Below are positions 1 to 8,002 of a DNA stretch of 33,015 nt, piece after piece. Numbering within the stretch: the first letter of the stretch is position 1; each line of letters starts with the position of its first letter. The stretch is from Deltaproteobacteria bacterium. Its GTDB lineage: Bacteria > Bacillota > Desulfotomaculia > Desulfotomaculales > JAGUVT01. Both the position numbers and the translations under genes were made by a program. Location of the stretch: positions 1-33,015 of the forward strand of contig JAGUVT010000039.1 in NCBI GenBank assembly GCA_020062745.1, in the 5' to 3' direction. The notes under the pieces were generated by a model. It had not been told where the DNA came from. It saw only the letters and a program-made list of their open reading frames with translations, and did no database searches.

Positions 1-2
1 AC

Positions 3-209
3 CTGTTTGAAAAACTCTTTGTCACTTGGCATGATGAAGTGGATATAAGATGCCCCGGGTGCCGGTCCGGTTCCTTCGAACGGGTAATTAGCAGGACCAG
101 CCATATCATCGGGGCTGGAAAAGGCGGCCAAAAACCAAAGCTCACAACCAAATCCTGCAGCCGGGGAAGCAGTTGTACGACCCTGGAAATCCCGGGGCCG
201 GGCGAGTGA
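3..209 (+). CDS. FmdB-like zinc-ribbon protein, 3' end only
   Basis: An open frame enters from the left edge and stops with TGA at 207-209, leaving the last 68 residues. It holds a CPGC pair (residues 17-20 of the fragment), the stretch SFERVISRTSHIIG, and two further cysteines (52 and 58), so a zinc ribbon is likely. The pattern resembles FmdB-type small regulatory zinc-ribbon proteins, but the start is missing and I cannot assign the family firmly. The stop lies 10 nt before the next plus-strand gene, so the two are probably co-transcribed. Both converge on the dsr cluster. Confidence 0.5.
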   Translation: MFEKLFVTWHDEVDIRCPGCRSGSFERVISRTSHIIGAGKGGQKPKLTTKSCSRGSSCTTLEIPGPGE

Positions 210-219
210 GACGGTAAGC

Positions 220-1320
220 GTGAAAGATAATCAAAGCCCTTTCGGACGCAAGCTTACGCAAAGGCCGGCCTGTCCTTTTTGCGGAATGCCTGTTGAAAGG
301 CCAAAAAAATTGAAGACGCGGAGGCCGGGAGATATGCCCGTGGGGTCCTGTTCCTGCGGTGCGGTATATGCCTTCGACGCAACCGGGCACAACCTGGGAT
401 CGGCTTTTATCGAAGCCCTTGTCTTCGGATGCAATATGGATTGGGATCTGGCATGGGGTCTTCTGCCCGAAGAAGACTACCTGGAAAAAGTGGTGGAAAA
501 CTACGACTATGAAAAAAATCTCATTGTTTCAGGTGGATTTTATGAGGGCAGGAGAATATCCGGAGCCCTTTACTTCATCAGGCTGCACCGGGACATTCGG
601 GAAGTCACCAATCAAGGCGTGCGAAAAACTCTGGAGCAAGCCGTGCCCGCCTCACCCGCATCATCTGCTGGGGCAAACCGGGGAAAAGCCCTCACTAAAA
701 AAGAAGTCGAGGATCTGATAAGAAGTTATCAGATTGATCCGCTGCTAAGCATGGCCGGTCAGGATAAAAGAATTATCACGGACCTGCTGCGCCTCCTTTA
801 TTCCGGCGATGAACTGGTCCGTTTAAGGGCAGCGGAAATGCTGGGAAAGGTAGCGGATGTGATCGCTCAAAAAGAGCCTGAAGCCGTGTCCAACCTCCTC
901 CAGAGATTATTTACCGCTGTCTCGGATACCGGCGCGTCAAGCTGGGGGGCCATGGACGCCATAGGAGAAATTATCGGCCACTCGGCAGAAATCTTTGCCG
1001 GGTATATCCCCGCGCTGTATCAGTTCCTGGAGAACGAGGCGCTCCGGGCAAAAGTCCTGAGAGCCGTCGGCAGAATCGCCGGGGCCAGACCGGAACTAAT
1101 CCGGAAATCAGCCTTCCGTTTCACCCCTTTCCTCCACCACCCCGAACCCGAAACCAGGGGCTATGCGGCGTGGCTCCTGGGCCATCTGGGCATAGCCGCC
1201 GCAAAAGAAGACCTGACGCGCCTCAAAAATGAAGATCAAAAAATCGGCCTGTACGAAAACGGCACAATAGTAATAAAGACAGTAGGTCAATTGGCGTCTG
1301 AAGCATTGGAAAAATTATAA
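220..1320 (+). CDS. Zinc-ribbon plus HEAT-repeat protein (possibly DVU0298 family)
   Basis: A 366-residue soluble protein starting with GTG. The N-terminus has four cysteines in two pairs (CPFC at 18-21 and CSC at 44-46), which looks like a zinc ribbon, followed by the conserved-looking stretch YAFDATGHNLGSAFIEAL. From about residue 180 to 345 there are alpha-helical HEAT/PBS-lyase-like repeats, such as LVRLRAAEMLGKVADV and LRAKVLRAVGRIAGA. From memory, this architecture matches the DVU0298 family seen in sulfate reducers; that name is tentative. The repeats suggest protein-protein contacts and no catalytic motif is visible. The ribosome binding site is weak (GAGACGGTAAGC). Its stop is 16 nt from the stop of the convergent TPR gene, with no clear terminator between them. 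Confidence 0.7.
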   Translation: MKDNQSPFGRKLTQRPACPFCGMPVERPKKLKTRRPGDMPVGSCSCGAVYAFDATGHNLGSAFIEALVFGCNMDWDLAWGLLPEEDYLEKVVENYDYEKNLIVSGGFYEGRRISGALYFIRLHRDIREVTNQGVRKTLEQAVPASPASSAGANRGKALTKKEVEDLIRSYQIDPLLSMAGQDKRIITDLLRLLYSGDELVRLRAAEMLGKVADVIAQKEPEAVSNLLQRLFTAVSDTGASSWGAMDAIGEIIGHSAEIFAGYIPALYQFLENEALRAKVLRAVGRIAGARPELIRKSAFRFTPFLHHPEPETRGYAAWLLGHLGIAAAKEDLTRLKNEDQKIGLYENGTIVIKTVGQLASEALEKL

Positions 1321-1335
1321 ACTCAATTAAGTCTT

Positions 1336-1956
1336 TCAACGGTAGGGTTCCAATTCTTTCAGGAATTCCGGATGAACTTTGAAACCAAGGGCAACAGCCC
1401 GGTCAATATGTTTAACGGCCTTGGCGAAATCCCTGTTTAAATAATAAGCATAAGCAAGATTATTGTGCCCGAGAGGAAAGTCGGGCGCCAGTTCAACCAG
1501 TTTCTGACCGATCTCAATCGCCTTTCCTACATCCCCCTTCTGCAGATAAGCATTGGCCAGATTATTCCACGCCTGCACAATATCCGGGTTTAGCTCGAGG
1601 GCCTTCGTTAGCGCCTCAATAGCCTCATCGGTCATGATCATCTGTAAATATGCAAAACCGAGGTTTGCATAGCCGCGCGCGTACCGCGGTTCTATTTCGA
1701 TAGCTTTTTTATTAACCTCCGCCACCTTTTCTATCTCCCCCAGCTTGAAGTAGATGTAGCCCAGGTTGACGTAGGCCTCAAACATCCGGCCGCTGTCGGC
1801 GATAGCCCCCTCAAAGAACTCGACGGCCTCCGCAAACCTTTTTTGCTGCATAAGCAGAACACCCAGGTTATATTGGGCATTGGCGCACTCAGGGTTTTCT
1901 TTCAAGAGCCTTACCTGCTCCGCAATAAAAGTTTCCGGGTCTTGCGGCGTCTGCAC
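1336..1956 (-). CDS. TPR-repeat protein downstream of dsrD
   Basis: A 206-residue protein built almost wholly of tetratricopeptide repeats (five or six, for example NAQYNLGVLLMQQKRFAEAV, GYANLGFAYLQMIMTDEAI, AWNNLANAYLQKGDVGKAI). No signal peptide or membrane segment is visible, so it is probably a cytoplasmic scaffold. The start is the GTG at 1956, because the upstream sequence GAAGGAGGTG is a full Shine-Dalgarno; a longer reading frame to 1992 would place that site inside the gene. It follows dsrD by 74 nt on the same strand and is probably the last gene of the dsr transcript. A role in DsrAB assembly or interaction is inferred from position only. Confidence 0.8.
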   Translation of the reverse strand: MQTPQDPETFIAEQVRLLKENPECANAQYNLGVLLMQQKRFAEAVEFFEGAIADSGRMFEAYVNLGYIYFKLGEIEKVAEVNKKAIEIEPRYARGYANLGFAYLQMIMTDEAIEALTKALELNPDIVQAWNNLANAYLQKGDVGKAIEIGQKLVELAPDFPLGHNNLAYAYYLNRDFAKAVKHIDRAVALGFKVHPEFLKELEPYR

Positions 1957-2030
1957 TTTATTCACCTCCTTCAGATGAAAAGAGGCCGCCACCCCGCACA
2001 GGACGGCAACCCCTCCAGATATTGCCCGGC

Positions 2031-2264
2031 TTACTCCGGATCTTCCGTTATGCCCCTTCCTTTCAGGCCGTACATGGTGCTGCTGCCGGTGGAAAAATAA
2101 ATCAATGTCCCTTCATTGACCAGTTCAGTGGCAGCTTTTTTAATCTCCCTTGATTTGGCATCCGGAAGAAGTTTTTGCACAGCCTTCTCCATGTCCTTAA
2201 AGTAAAACTTTGATTTCTTACTATCCGAGGCAAACTCGAGGATTGCTTTTTTAATATCTTCCAT
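2031..2264 (-). CDS. dsrD: Dissimilatory sulfite reductase-associated protein DsrD
   Basis: A 77-residue acidic/basic protein matching DsrD in length and sequence, with a winged-helix-like pattern (KAILEFASDSKKSKFYFKDM near the start, LVNEGTLIYFSTGSSTMYGL near the end). DsrD sits beside dsrAB in sulfate-, sulfite- and thiosulfate-reducing bacteria and has been reported to stimulate DsrAB; it is usually absent from sulfur oxidisers, so its presence supports a reductive Dsr pathway. The start ATG is preceded by AAGGAG 6 nt upstream. It follows dsrB by 26 nt and is in the same operon. Confidence 0.95.
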   Translation of the reverse strand: MEDIKKAILEFASDSKKSKFYFKDMEKAVQKLLPDAKSREIKKAATELVNEGTLIYFSTGSSTMYGLKGRGITEDPE

Positions 2265-2290
2265 AACAATCTCCTTTATATCCGGTAAAT

Positions 2291-3478
2291 TTAGTCAATA
2301 CCTCCCGCCGCCCTCGAAACTTCCCATGCTGCTTCCGTAAATTTAAACTGTGTGCTGGTCCGGTAGGTGTCATATGCCAGACGGTAATCATCAATGAGGT
2401 GCTCGGTAAAAGGCAGCCCGCACTTCTCAAAGAATTTTTCCCAGCCGATCCGCTCGGCCCAGTCCCCGACCCGCTCGTACTTCCTGGCGTCCGCAGCGTA
2501 GACCTCAACGATTTTCTTGACGGTTTCCACCACCTCCGGAAACCGGGGGAAATTATTCGGCAGGCAGGGAACAACCACCTTGGAGAACTTGGGTTCGCTG
2601 ATCCGGTTGGAGATCTTCCCGCCGGCCAGAATCGTCACACCATCCCCTTCCTTGTCGGAAAGCGGTAGGGCCATGCACATGGTATAGCAATTGCCGCAGA
2701 ACATACAGCGGTCGTTCTTGATCTTTACCGTTTTCTTTCCGCTTTCGGTTTTTGCCGGTGAAATTGCGCCCACGGGGCAGGCGGCAATGGCCAGGGGTAT
2801 CTCACATACAGATTCGATAACCTCATCGTCCACAATGGGAGGTTTCCGGTGATAACCCAGGAGGGCGATGTCCGAACAATGCACGGCGCCGCACATATTC
2901 AAACAGCAGGCCATGGAAATCCTCACCTGGGCCGGGAGGGTCATGCTGGTAAAATACTCGAAAAGCTCATCCATAACCGCCTTGACCATCGAAGACGCGT
3001 CGGTGGCCGGAGTATGACAGTGGATGTAACCCTGGGTATGAACGATATTGGTGATACCCGCGCCGGTCCCCCCGATGGGGAACTTGTAACTGCCGGAAAC
3101 ATGCTTCCGGCTTAAGAGATCGTTTTTCAACGGCTCCACCTTGTCATAACTGTCGACCATGAATTCGATGTTGTTGCGGGTGGTAAAGCGGACATAGCCG
3201 TTACAATGTTTGTCGGCAATTTCACAAATTTCCCGCACGTGTTCAACCGTCATAAACCGGGGTCCGCCGCATCTCACGGTAAATACTTTGTCTCCCGTTT
3301 CGGAAACGTGTACTAAAATACCGGGTTCCAGTATATCATGATAGGCCCACTTGCCGTAATTCTTCTGGATGACAGGAGGTAAATACTGCCAGAAGTGACG
3401 CGGGCCGAGGTCCGTCAGCCGGTTTTCCATCGGCTTTTCCGGGTTATACCTGCCAAGTTTTTCTGTAGATAATGCCAT
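2291..3478 (-). CDS. dsrB: Dissimilatory sulfite reductase, beta subunit
   Basis: A 395-residue subunit of the siroheme enzyme that reduces sulfite in the cytoplasm. Cysteines at 154, 191/192 and 196 (in [10 protein letters not shown] and [15 protein letters not shown]) are in the siroheme/[4Fe-4S] binding region. An inserted ferredoxin domain follows, with ACPVGAIS at about 233-240 and [11 protein letters not shown] at 258-268. Length and domain order are those of a complete DsrB. The ATG is preceded by AGGAGG at 10 nt. It lies 14 nt behind dsrA, so the two subunits are made from one transcript. Nothing indicates decay, so the enzyme should be functional. Confidence 0.97.
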   Translation of the reverse strand: MALSTEKLGRYNPEKPMENRLTDLGPRHFWQYLPPVIQKNYGKWAYHDILEPGILVHVSETGDKVFTVRCGGPRFMTVEHVREICEIADKHCNGYVRFTTRNNIEFMVDSYDKVEPLKNDLLSRKHVSGSYKFPIGGTGAGITNIVHTQGYIHCHTPATDASSMVKAVMDELFEYFTSMTLPAQVRISMACCLNMCGAVHCSDIALLGYHRKPPIVDDEVIESVCEIPLAIAACPVGAISPAKTESGKKTVKIKNDRCMFCGNCYTMCMALPLSDKEGDGVTILAGGKISNRISEPKFSKVVVPCLPNNFPRFPEVVETVKKIVEVYAADARKYERVGDWAERIGWEKFFEKCGLPFTEHLIDDYRLAYDTYRTSTQFKFTEAAWEVSRAAGGID

Positions 3479-3492
3479 GATTTAAAAACCTC

Positions 3493-4911
3493 CTATCTCT
3501 TATGCCTTGCCCGATATTCTTTGATATCCCGGGTCCATCCGCCCGGCACATCTTCTTCCTTCCAGAAGATGTACGGGTTGGAGCGAGGCGCCTTGACCAT
3601 CTGCGGAGCAGGCGGCAGTCCGATTACTTCCAGGAACTTCTGCAGGCTGTAGCGCTGGATAAGCTCTCCCAGACGCTCGCGGTTCTTGCCTTCCTCCATC
3701 CACCATTCCCAAACCTTTTCAATGAATTCTTTAATATTATCATAAGGCGGTTCCGCTTTCATAAAAGGAACAATCAGTGTCGACATCTGCGCACCTTCCA
3801 GAATGGGCGCCTTGGCGCCGCAAAGGATACTGACGCCGGTATCTGTTCCCGGCCGCAGGGCCCTCGGCATAACGCTGAGACAGTGCATGCACCGGGTACA
3901 TTCCTTGTTATCGATCTGCAGCTTGCCGCCTTCCATCCACATGCATTGCGTGGGGCAGAGTTCGATTACTTCTTTTTGGATGTCGAACTTGCCCCAGTCT
4001 CTTCCCTTGTGGGCACCGCCGTTGGGTATTATTTCACCCCCGATATAAGCCTTGACCGCCTCCTGGTCAACCCGGATATCGTCCCGCCAGGTTCCGATAA
4101 AGGACATGTCGGCCCGGGCAATGGAAGCCACACAGCCGTTCGGGCAACCGTCAAACTTGAACTTGAACTTATAAGGGAAGGCCGGCCGGTGCAGCTCGTC
4201 CTGATAGTAATTCGTCAACTCGTAGGACATATCCATGGTATCGATACAGGCCCACTCACAACGGGACTTGCCCATGCACTCGGAAGGCGTGCGCAGGTTC
4301 GAGCCGGAACCCCCAAGATCCTGATCCAGTTCGTGAGTCAACTCAAAAAATATCGGTTCCAGTTGTTCGGTGAAAGTCCCCAGGAAAATTATATCCCCGG
4401 TGGAGCCGTGCATGTTTAAAAGGCCGCTTCCCCGGTATTCCCAGAGGTCGCACAGGGACTTCAAGAAGTTTGTATCATAAAATTTACCACCGGTTTGATT
4501 GACCCGGATGGTATGGAAATGAGCAATGGAAGGGTACTTCTCCGGAACGTCGGAATATCTGCCGATGACGCCCCCGCCGTAACCGAAAACCCCAACGATG
4601 CCGCCGTGCTTCCAATGGGTTTCCCCTTCGTCAAAGGATAGTTGAAGCTGGCCGAGCATATCCTCGACTACATCCCGCTCAATCAACATCCGGTCGGGAG
4701 CAAGTTTCCTTCTGTGCAGGGCTTCCCGCTTGGCGTCGGCCACAAAGCTGGGCCACGGACCTTTTTCCAGTTCATCTAAATCAGGAATGTCGTGCTTGAT
4801 TTTGAAATTCTTCAGTTCTTCTTCTGTGTAGTTACGCAATTCTTCATCGGAGTAAATGCGCATTTCTTCGTACTTTATTTCTTTCTGCGGCCGCTTAGGA
4901 TCTAAAGCCAT
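3493..4911 (-). CDS. dsrA: Dissimilatory sulfite reductase, alpha subunit
   Basis: A 472-residue catalytic subunit pairing with DsrB in an alpha2-beta2 enzyme. The siroheme/[4Fe-4S] motif is intact: C212 and C218 in CMGKSRCEWAC, then C256 and C260 in CPNGC. A ferredoxin domain follows (CPTQC at 319-323 and CTRCMHC at 338-344). The ATG at 4911 has GGGGGAGG about 9 nt upstream. It is first in the dsrA-dsrB-dsrD-TPR operon and is preceded by a 247-nt AT-rich intergenic region with a strong promoter. Whether the electron-supply genes (dsrC, dsrMKJOP) exist cannot be told here. The gene lies far from any sulfate-activation gene within this window. Confidence 0.97.
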   Translation of the reverse strand: MALDPKRPQKEIKYEEMRIYSDEELRNYTEEELKNFKIKHDIPDLDELEKGPWPSFVADAKREALHRRKLAPDRMLIERDVVEDMLGQLQLSFDEGETHWKHGGIVGVFGYGGGVIGRYSDVPEKYPSIAHFHTIRVNQTGGKFYDTNFLKSLCDLWEYRGSGLLNMHGSTGDIIFLGTFTEQLEPIFFELTHELDQDLGGSGSNLRTPSECMGKSRCEWACIDTMDMSYELTNYYQDELHRPAFPYKFKFKFDGCPNGCVASIARADMSFIGTWRDDIRVDQEAVKAYIGGEIIPNGGAHKGRDWGKFDIQKEVIELCPTQCMWMEGGKLQIDNKECTRCMHCLSVMPRALRPGTDTGVSILCGAKAPILEGAQMSTLIVPFMKAEPPYDNIKEFIEKVWEWWMEEGKNRERLGELIQRYSLQKFLEVIGLPPAPQMVKAPRSNPYIFWKEEDVPGGWTRDIKEYRARHKR

Positions 4912-5043
4912 TTAATCAATCCTCCCCCTTTTGCTAAACGCAAGGTTAATACCCAAGAAACTCACTCTTTTTAATAGTTCAACTTCACCTCTTTTCAAAA
5001 AATAAAAAACTTATTATTCTTGATAACTATTTGAAAACATTAA

Positions 5044-5061
5044 GAATTAGTTAATTAATTC
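5044..5061. promoter_or_regulatory. Palindrome at the dsrA transcript start, candidate operator
   Basis: On the minus strand GAATTAATTAACTAATTC has perfect 6-bp arms (GAATTA and TAATTC) around a 6-nt centre. It falls about 4 to 21 nt downstream of the predicted transcription start of the dsr promoter, a typical repressor position. The region is AT-rich, so chance symmetry is possible. The binding protein is unknown. Confidence 0.4.
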
Positions 5062-5071
5062 ACTTTTAATA

Positions 5072-5100
5072 AATATATAAAAACACAAAGAGGTTGTCAA
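5072..5100 (-). promoter_or_regulatory. Strong sigma-A-type promoter of the dsr operon
   Basis: TTGACA (5095-5100) and TATATT (5072-5077) are separated by exactly 17 nt, a near-consensus vegetative promoter. Transcription should start near 5065, giving a leader of about 150 nt before dsrA. No terminator is visible after murA, so some read-through from murA may add to it. Confidence 0.8.
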
Positions 5101-5158
5101 TAAAAAAATTTTTACAAAAAGCAAGTATCACGGGAATCATAACTATTTTCGACTCAAC

Positions 5159-6412
5159 TCAAACACTTCGAATATCCGCGCCAAGCTCTCTCAGCCTTTC
5201 CTCCAGACGGTAATAACCCCGGTCGATGTAATGCGCATTGCAGATCACTGTCTCCCCGTCAGCCACCAGGCCGGCTACAATCAGAGCCGCCCCGGCCCGC
5301 AGGTCGGAAGTTTTCACCCTGGTACCCTGCAATCCCGGCACACCTTCAATAACAGCCATCCGCCCTTCCACCTTAACCCGGGCGCCCATTCTTTTAAGCT
5401 CGTTTACCACCATAAAACGGTTTTCAAAAATATTTTCCACAATTATACTGGTGCCAGGTATAATTGAAAGCAGTACCATCATCTGCGACTGCATATCGGT
5501 AGGAAAACCTGGATAGGGCATGGTTTTTATATCTATTGAACATAAGGGCCGGGTTACCCGCACCCGCAAGGTATCCCCTTCTTCCTCCACCTCCACATTT
5601 GCCTCTCGTAATTTCGCCCGCAAGGGCTCCAAATGCAAGGGGATAACATTTTCCAACAGTACATCTCCTCCAGTAGCAGCAGCAGCCACCATAAAAGTCC
5701 CGGCCTCAATCCGGTCGGGAATAACTGAATAGCGAACTCCTCCTGGTAGAAATGAGACCCCTTCAATCTTAACCACATCAGTTCCAGCCCCCCGCACTTT
5801 CGCTCCCATGTTGTTTAAAAAGTTTGCCAGGTCCACAACTTCCGGCTCCTTGGCCGCATTTTCAACCACAGTCTGTCCCTCGGCCAGGCAGGCAGCCATC
5901 ATAATATTCTCGGTAGCGCCGACGCTGGGGAAATCAAGGTAAACCTGGGCGCCATGCAACCGCCCGCTGTCCGCCCGAATATAGCCGTGCTCAAGAGAAA
6001 CTTTCGCTCCCAAACCGGTTAGCCCCTTAAAATGAAGATCCATCGGCCGCACGCCGATATTACAGCCACCCGGCAGAGCAATGTGAGCCCGGCCAAACCT
6101 CGCCAGAAGCGGACCCAGGAGCAGATTCGAAGCCCGCAGTTTTTTAAAGAAGCGATGGGGCACCATATCATCAACTTGCAACGGAGGAGAAACACGCAAA
6201 ACATCCACGTCCTCCCACACCGTTTCGCACCCAAGTCTGTTGATAATTTCAACCATTGACAACACGTCGCTAATCATCGGAACATTTTCCAGGATAACTT
6301 CATTCTGAGCAAGTACAGTCGCACAAAGTATGGCCAGCGACGCGTTTTTCGCCCCGTTTATTCTTACCCGCCCCTGCAGCCTTTTACCACCCTTAATAAA
6401 AAACCGCTTCAT
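5159..6412 (-). CDS. murA: UDP-N-acetylglucosamine 1-carboxyvinyltransferase
   Basis: A 417-residue cytoplasmic enzyme for the first committed step of peptidoglycan synthesis (enolpyruvyl transfer from PEP to UDP-GlcNAc). The substrate-binding Lys22-Asn23 (NGAKNAS) and the catalytic cysteine, C117 in LPGGCNIGVRP, are present; Cys at this position predicts normal fosfomycin sensitivity. Length is typical. The ribosome binding site is modest (AAGGCGG). It is preceded by a sigma-H-like promoter (6451-6478). Firmicutes often have two murA copies, and I cannot tell which one this is. The upstream gene encodes an HExxH peptidase, so the neighbourhood is cell-envelope related. Confidence 0.95.
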   Translation of the reverse strand: MKRFFIKGGKRLQGRVRINGAKNASLAILCATVLAQNEVILENVPMISDVLSMVEIINRLGCETVWEDVDVLRVSPPLQVDDMVPHRFFKKLRASNLLLGPLLARFGRAHIALPGGCNIGVRPMDLHFKGLTGLGAKVSLEHGYIRADSGRLHGAQVYLDFPSVGATENIMMAACLAEGQTVVENAAKEPEVVDLANFLNNMGAKVRGAGTDVVKIEGVSFLPGGVRYSVIPDRIEAGTFMVAAAATGGDVLLENVIPLHLEPLRAKLREANVEVEEEGDTLRVRVTRPLCSIDIKTMPYPGFPTDMQSQMMVLLSIIPGTSIIVENIFENRFMVVNELKRMGARVKVEGRMAVIEGVPGLQGTRVKTSDLRAGAALIVAGLVADGETVICNAHYIDRGYYRLEERLRELGADIRSV

Positions 6413-6450
6413 TACCGTACCGCCTTAATCCGACAAATTCTTAAATTTTT

Positions 6451-6478
6451 ATTCGTGGTCGAAGGACCTTTTTCCTGC
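6451..6478 (-). promoter_or_regulatory. Candidate sigma-H promoter of murA
   Basis: On the minus strand GCAGGAAAA (6470-6478) fits the Spo0H (sigma-H) -35 consensus RNAGGAWWW perfectly. After a 12-nt spacer, CACGAAT (6451-6457) fits the -10 consensus RNNGAAT at six of seven positions. The predicted start is about 33 nt upstream of murA. A second site of this kind precedes parA. Confidence 0.6.
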
Positions 6479-6535
6479 CCGTTTTGCAAACAGCATGTTT
6501 TTTTATAACGCTTAATATTTTAGATTATTGCCTAA

Positions 6536-7447
6536 TCAACTAAATAATTCTATGTTCTTTTCCAACCATTTACGCCATTCCCACTCAAATGTCTCAAAAT
6601 CCAAACCCGTAACATCTTTTACAGCCTGACCCATTTCCATTCCCTTTCCCAGGTTTTCTACTATTGCCCGCAGGGAATCCTCTCCATAAACTGCCACAAT
6701 ATAACAAACCACGGCAAAGGACTCCTGGTATGCCAGCGACTGGTCGGGCAGGAGATCAAAATCACGGCTCATTCGGGCAAACGAATAGAGGGAGCGGCGC
6801 AAGTTCCCCCCCTTAAACCGGAAGCCGGTATACTTAAACTCTTCATACTGGGCCACCCCTTCCGTAAACCAGCGGGGATAATTGCCTCCGCTCAGGTAGT
6901 CCACCGCCAGATGCGCCAGTTCGTGAGCAACCGGCCCGTTGGTCACAAAAATTTCCTTTCGCAGATCGTCATCCGGGGCAGAAATCCAGGCTCCCGGAGA
7001 TAATACCTTGATTACCCCGGCCCAGTAGATACCCACCGCGCTTTCACCAGATCCCCAGCCCAGGCTCCTGTTTAGATCTTCCTTGTTGGAATAAAGGACG
7101 ATGGGAATTTTGAAGGAGGGATAAAAATTGAGATCGCCGGTCACCGGATGATAAAAACGTTCTGCTGTTTTCAGGACCAGTTCGGCCTCAGAACGCTTTC
7201 CCGAAGGAAACCTAACATAAAAATGCTCACCGGCAACACTGTCCAATCTCCAGGCGCTCATCAGCACGTATGTTTTAAAAACCTCCCGCACTACCCTGTA
7301 GCCGCACGCCCTGGCGACACCGGAAGTTTTCAGCATAAAAAGAAAAAGGGGAACCAATGCCAGCAGGAACAGAACAAAACCGCTCAATATTTCTTGTTTC
7401 CTACTCTTTAATTTTTGCTCTCCACTCACTAATTTTTTGCTTTGCAT
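6536..7447 (-). CDS. Membrane-anchored HExxH peptidase (peptidase MA-like)
   Basis: A 303-residue protein with one N-terminal membrane anchor (about residues 22-39) and an extracytoplasmic gluzincin-type zinc peptidase domain. HELAH (H175, E176, H179) supplies two zinc ligands and the catalytic Glu, and WFTEGVAQYEE contains a likely third ligand (E196). This fits the peptidase MA-like group; the substrate is unknown. The start is set at the ATG at 7447, with GGAG 6 nt upstream; the open frame extends to 7561, but that part lies inside the TPR gene. The two genes still overlap by 47 nt. The first 20 residues (QSKKLVSGEQKLKSRKQEI) are low-complexity. It is the last gene of the M23-TPR-peptidase operon. 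Confidence 0.8.
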   Translation of the reverse strand: MQSKKLVSGEQKLKSRKQEILSGFVLFLLALVPLFLFMLKTSGVARACGYRVVREVFKTYVLMSAWRLDSVAGEHFYVRFPSGKRSEAELVLKTAERFYHPVTGDLNFYPSFKIPIVLYSNKEDLNRSLGWGSGESAVGIYWAGVIKVLSPGAWISAPDDDLRKEIFVTNGPVAHELAHLAVDYLSGGNYPRWFTEGVAQYEEFKYTGFRFKGGNLRRSLYSFARMSRDFDLLPDQSLAYQESFAVVCYIVAVYGEDSLRAIVENLGKGMEMGQAVKDVTGLDFETFEWEWRKWLEKNIELFS

Positions 7448-7985
7448 TTTCCACTCCGGGGCCGGCTGGCGCCAGTTCAATAAATTTCTCCATCTCCCGG
7501 ATGCCACCTGCATAGTCGCCTTTACCCTCGGCCAGAACCAGTCCGTAAAGGTAACGGGCATTCTTATCTTGCGGATTCTGCTTTAACAATTCCTCCAATT
7601 GTCCGGCAGCAAGGTCATATTTATCAATTAAGTAATAAATATTGGCTAAACTCAAGCGCACCTGGACATTCTCCGGCTCCAGGGCCAGTACCTGCTCATA
7701 CTCTTTTATCGCCTGATCAACTTTCCCGGCGGAAAGATAAGCTTCTGCCAGTTTCAACAAAATTTTTGTATCACCCGGGCTTTCCTTCTTCTTTCCTTCC
7801 AGTTCGGCCATTTTCTCTTGCGGGGTCTTCTTGTCCGCATCATTATCAGTTATCCCATTCGGAACCTGACCCTGGTTGCTAAAAATACCCAACAAAGGGA
7901 TTACCAGACCGATAGAAAGCAAAACCGTAATCACTATAAAAATCGTTTTTTGTAATTTCTTTGCCCTGGTCTTCCGGATAGCCAC
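7401..7985 (-). CDS. Membrane-anchored TPR protein
   Basis: A 194-residue protein with a basic N-terminus (MAIRKTRAKKLQK), one transmembrane segment (about residues 14-35), a polar linker, and three or more TPR repeats (for example AEAYLSAGKVDQAIKEYEQV, LANIYYLIDKYDLAAGQLEE). The repeats should face the outside of the membrane. It sits 17 nt after the M23 peptidase gene and overlaps the HExxH peptidase gene by 47 nt, so translation is probably coupled. An adaptor role for the two peptidases is inferred from the arrangement. Confidence 0.8.
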   Translation of the reverse strand: MAIRKTRAKKLQKTIFIVITVLLSIGLVIPLLGIFSNQGQVPNGITDNDADKKTPQEKMAELEGKKKESPGDTKILLKLAEAYLSAGKVDQAIKEYEQVLALEPENVQVRLSLANIYYLIDKYDLAAGQLEELLKQNPQDKNARYLYGLVLAEGKGDYAGGIREMEKFIELAPAGPGVENAKQKISEWRAKIKE

Positions 7986-8002
7986 TTTATTAAGCCCACT
8001 CC

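Noticed and set aside
3502-4419. A 305-codon open frame on the plus strand opposite dsrA
   Set aside because: It is antisense to a fully conserved DsrA, resembles no protein family I know, and has no ribosome binding site; it is a codon-bias shadow.
5023-5148. Direct repeat ATAACTATTT flanking the dsr promoter as a second operator
   Set aside because: Ten bases in strongly AT-rich DNA can repeat by chance; it is mentioned only as a side note to the palindrome.
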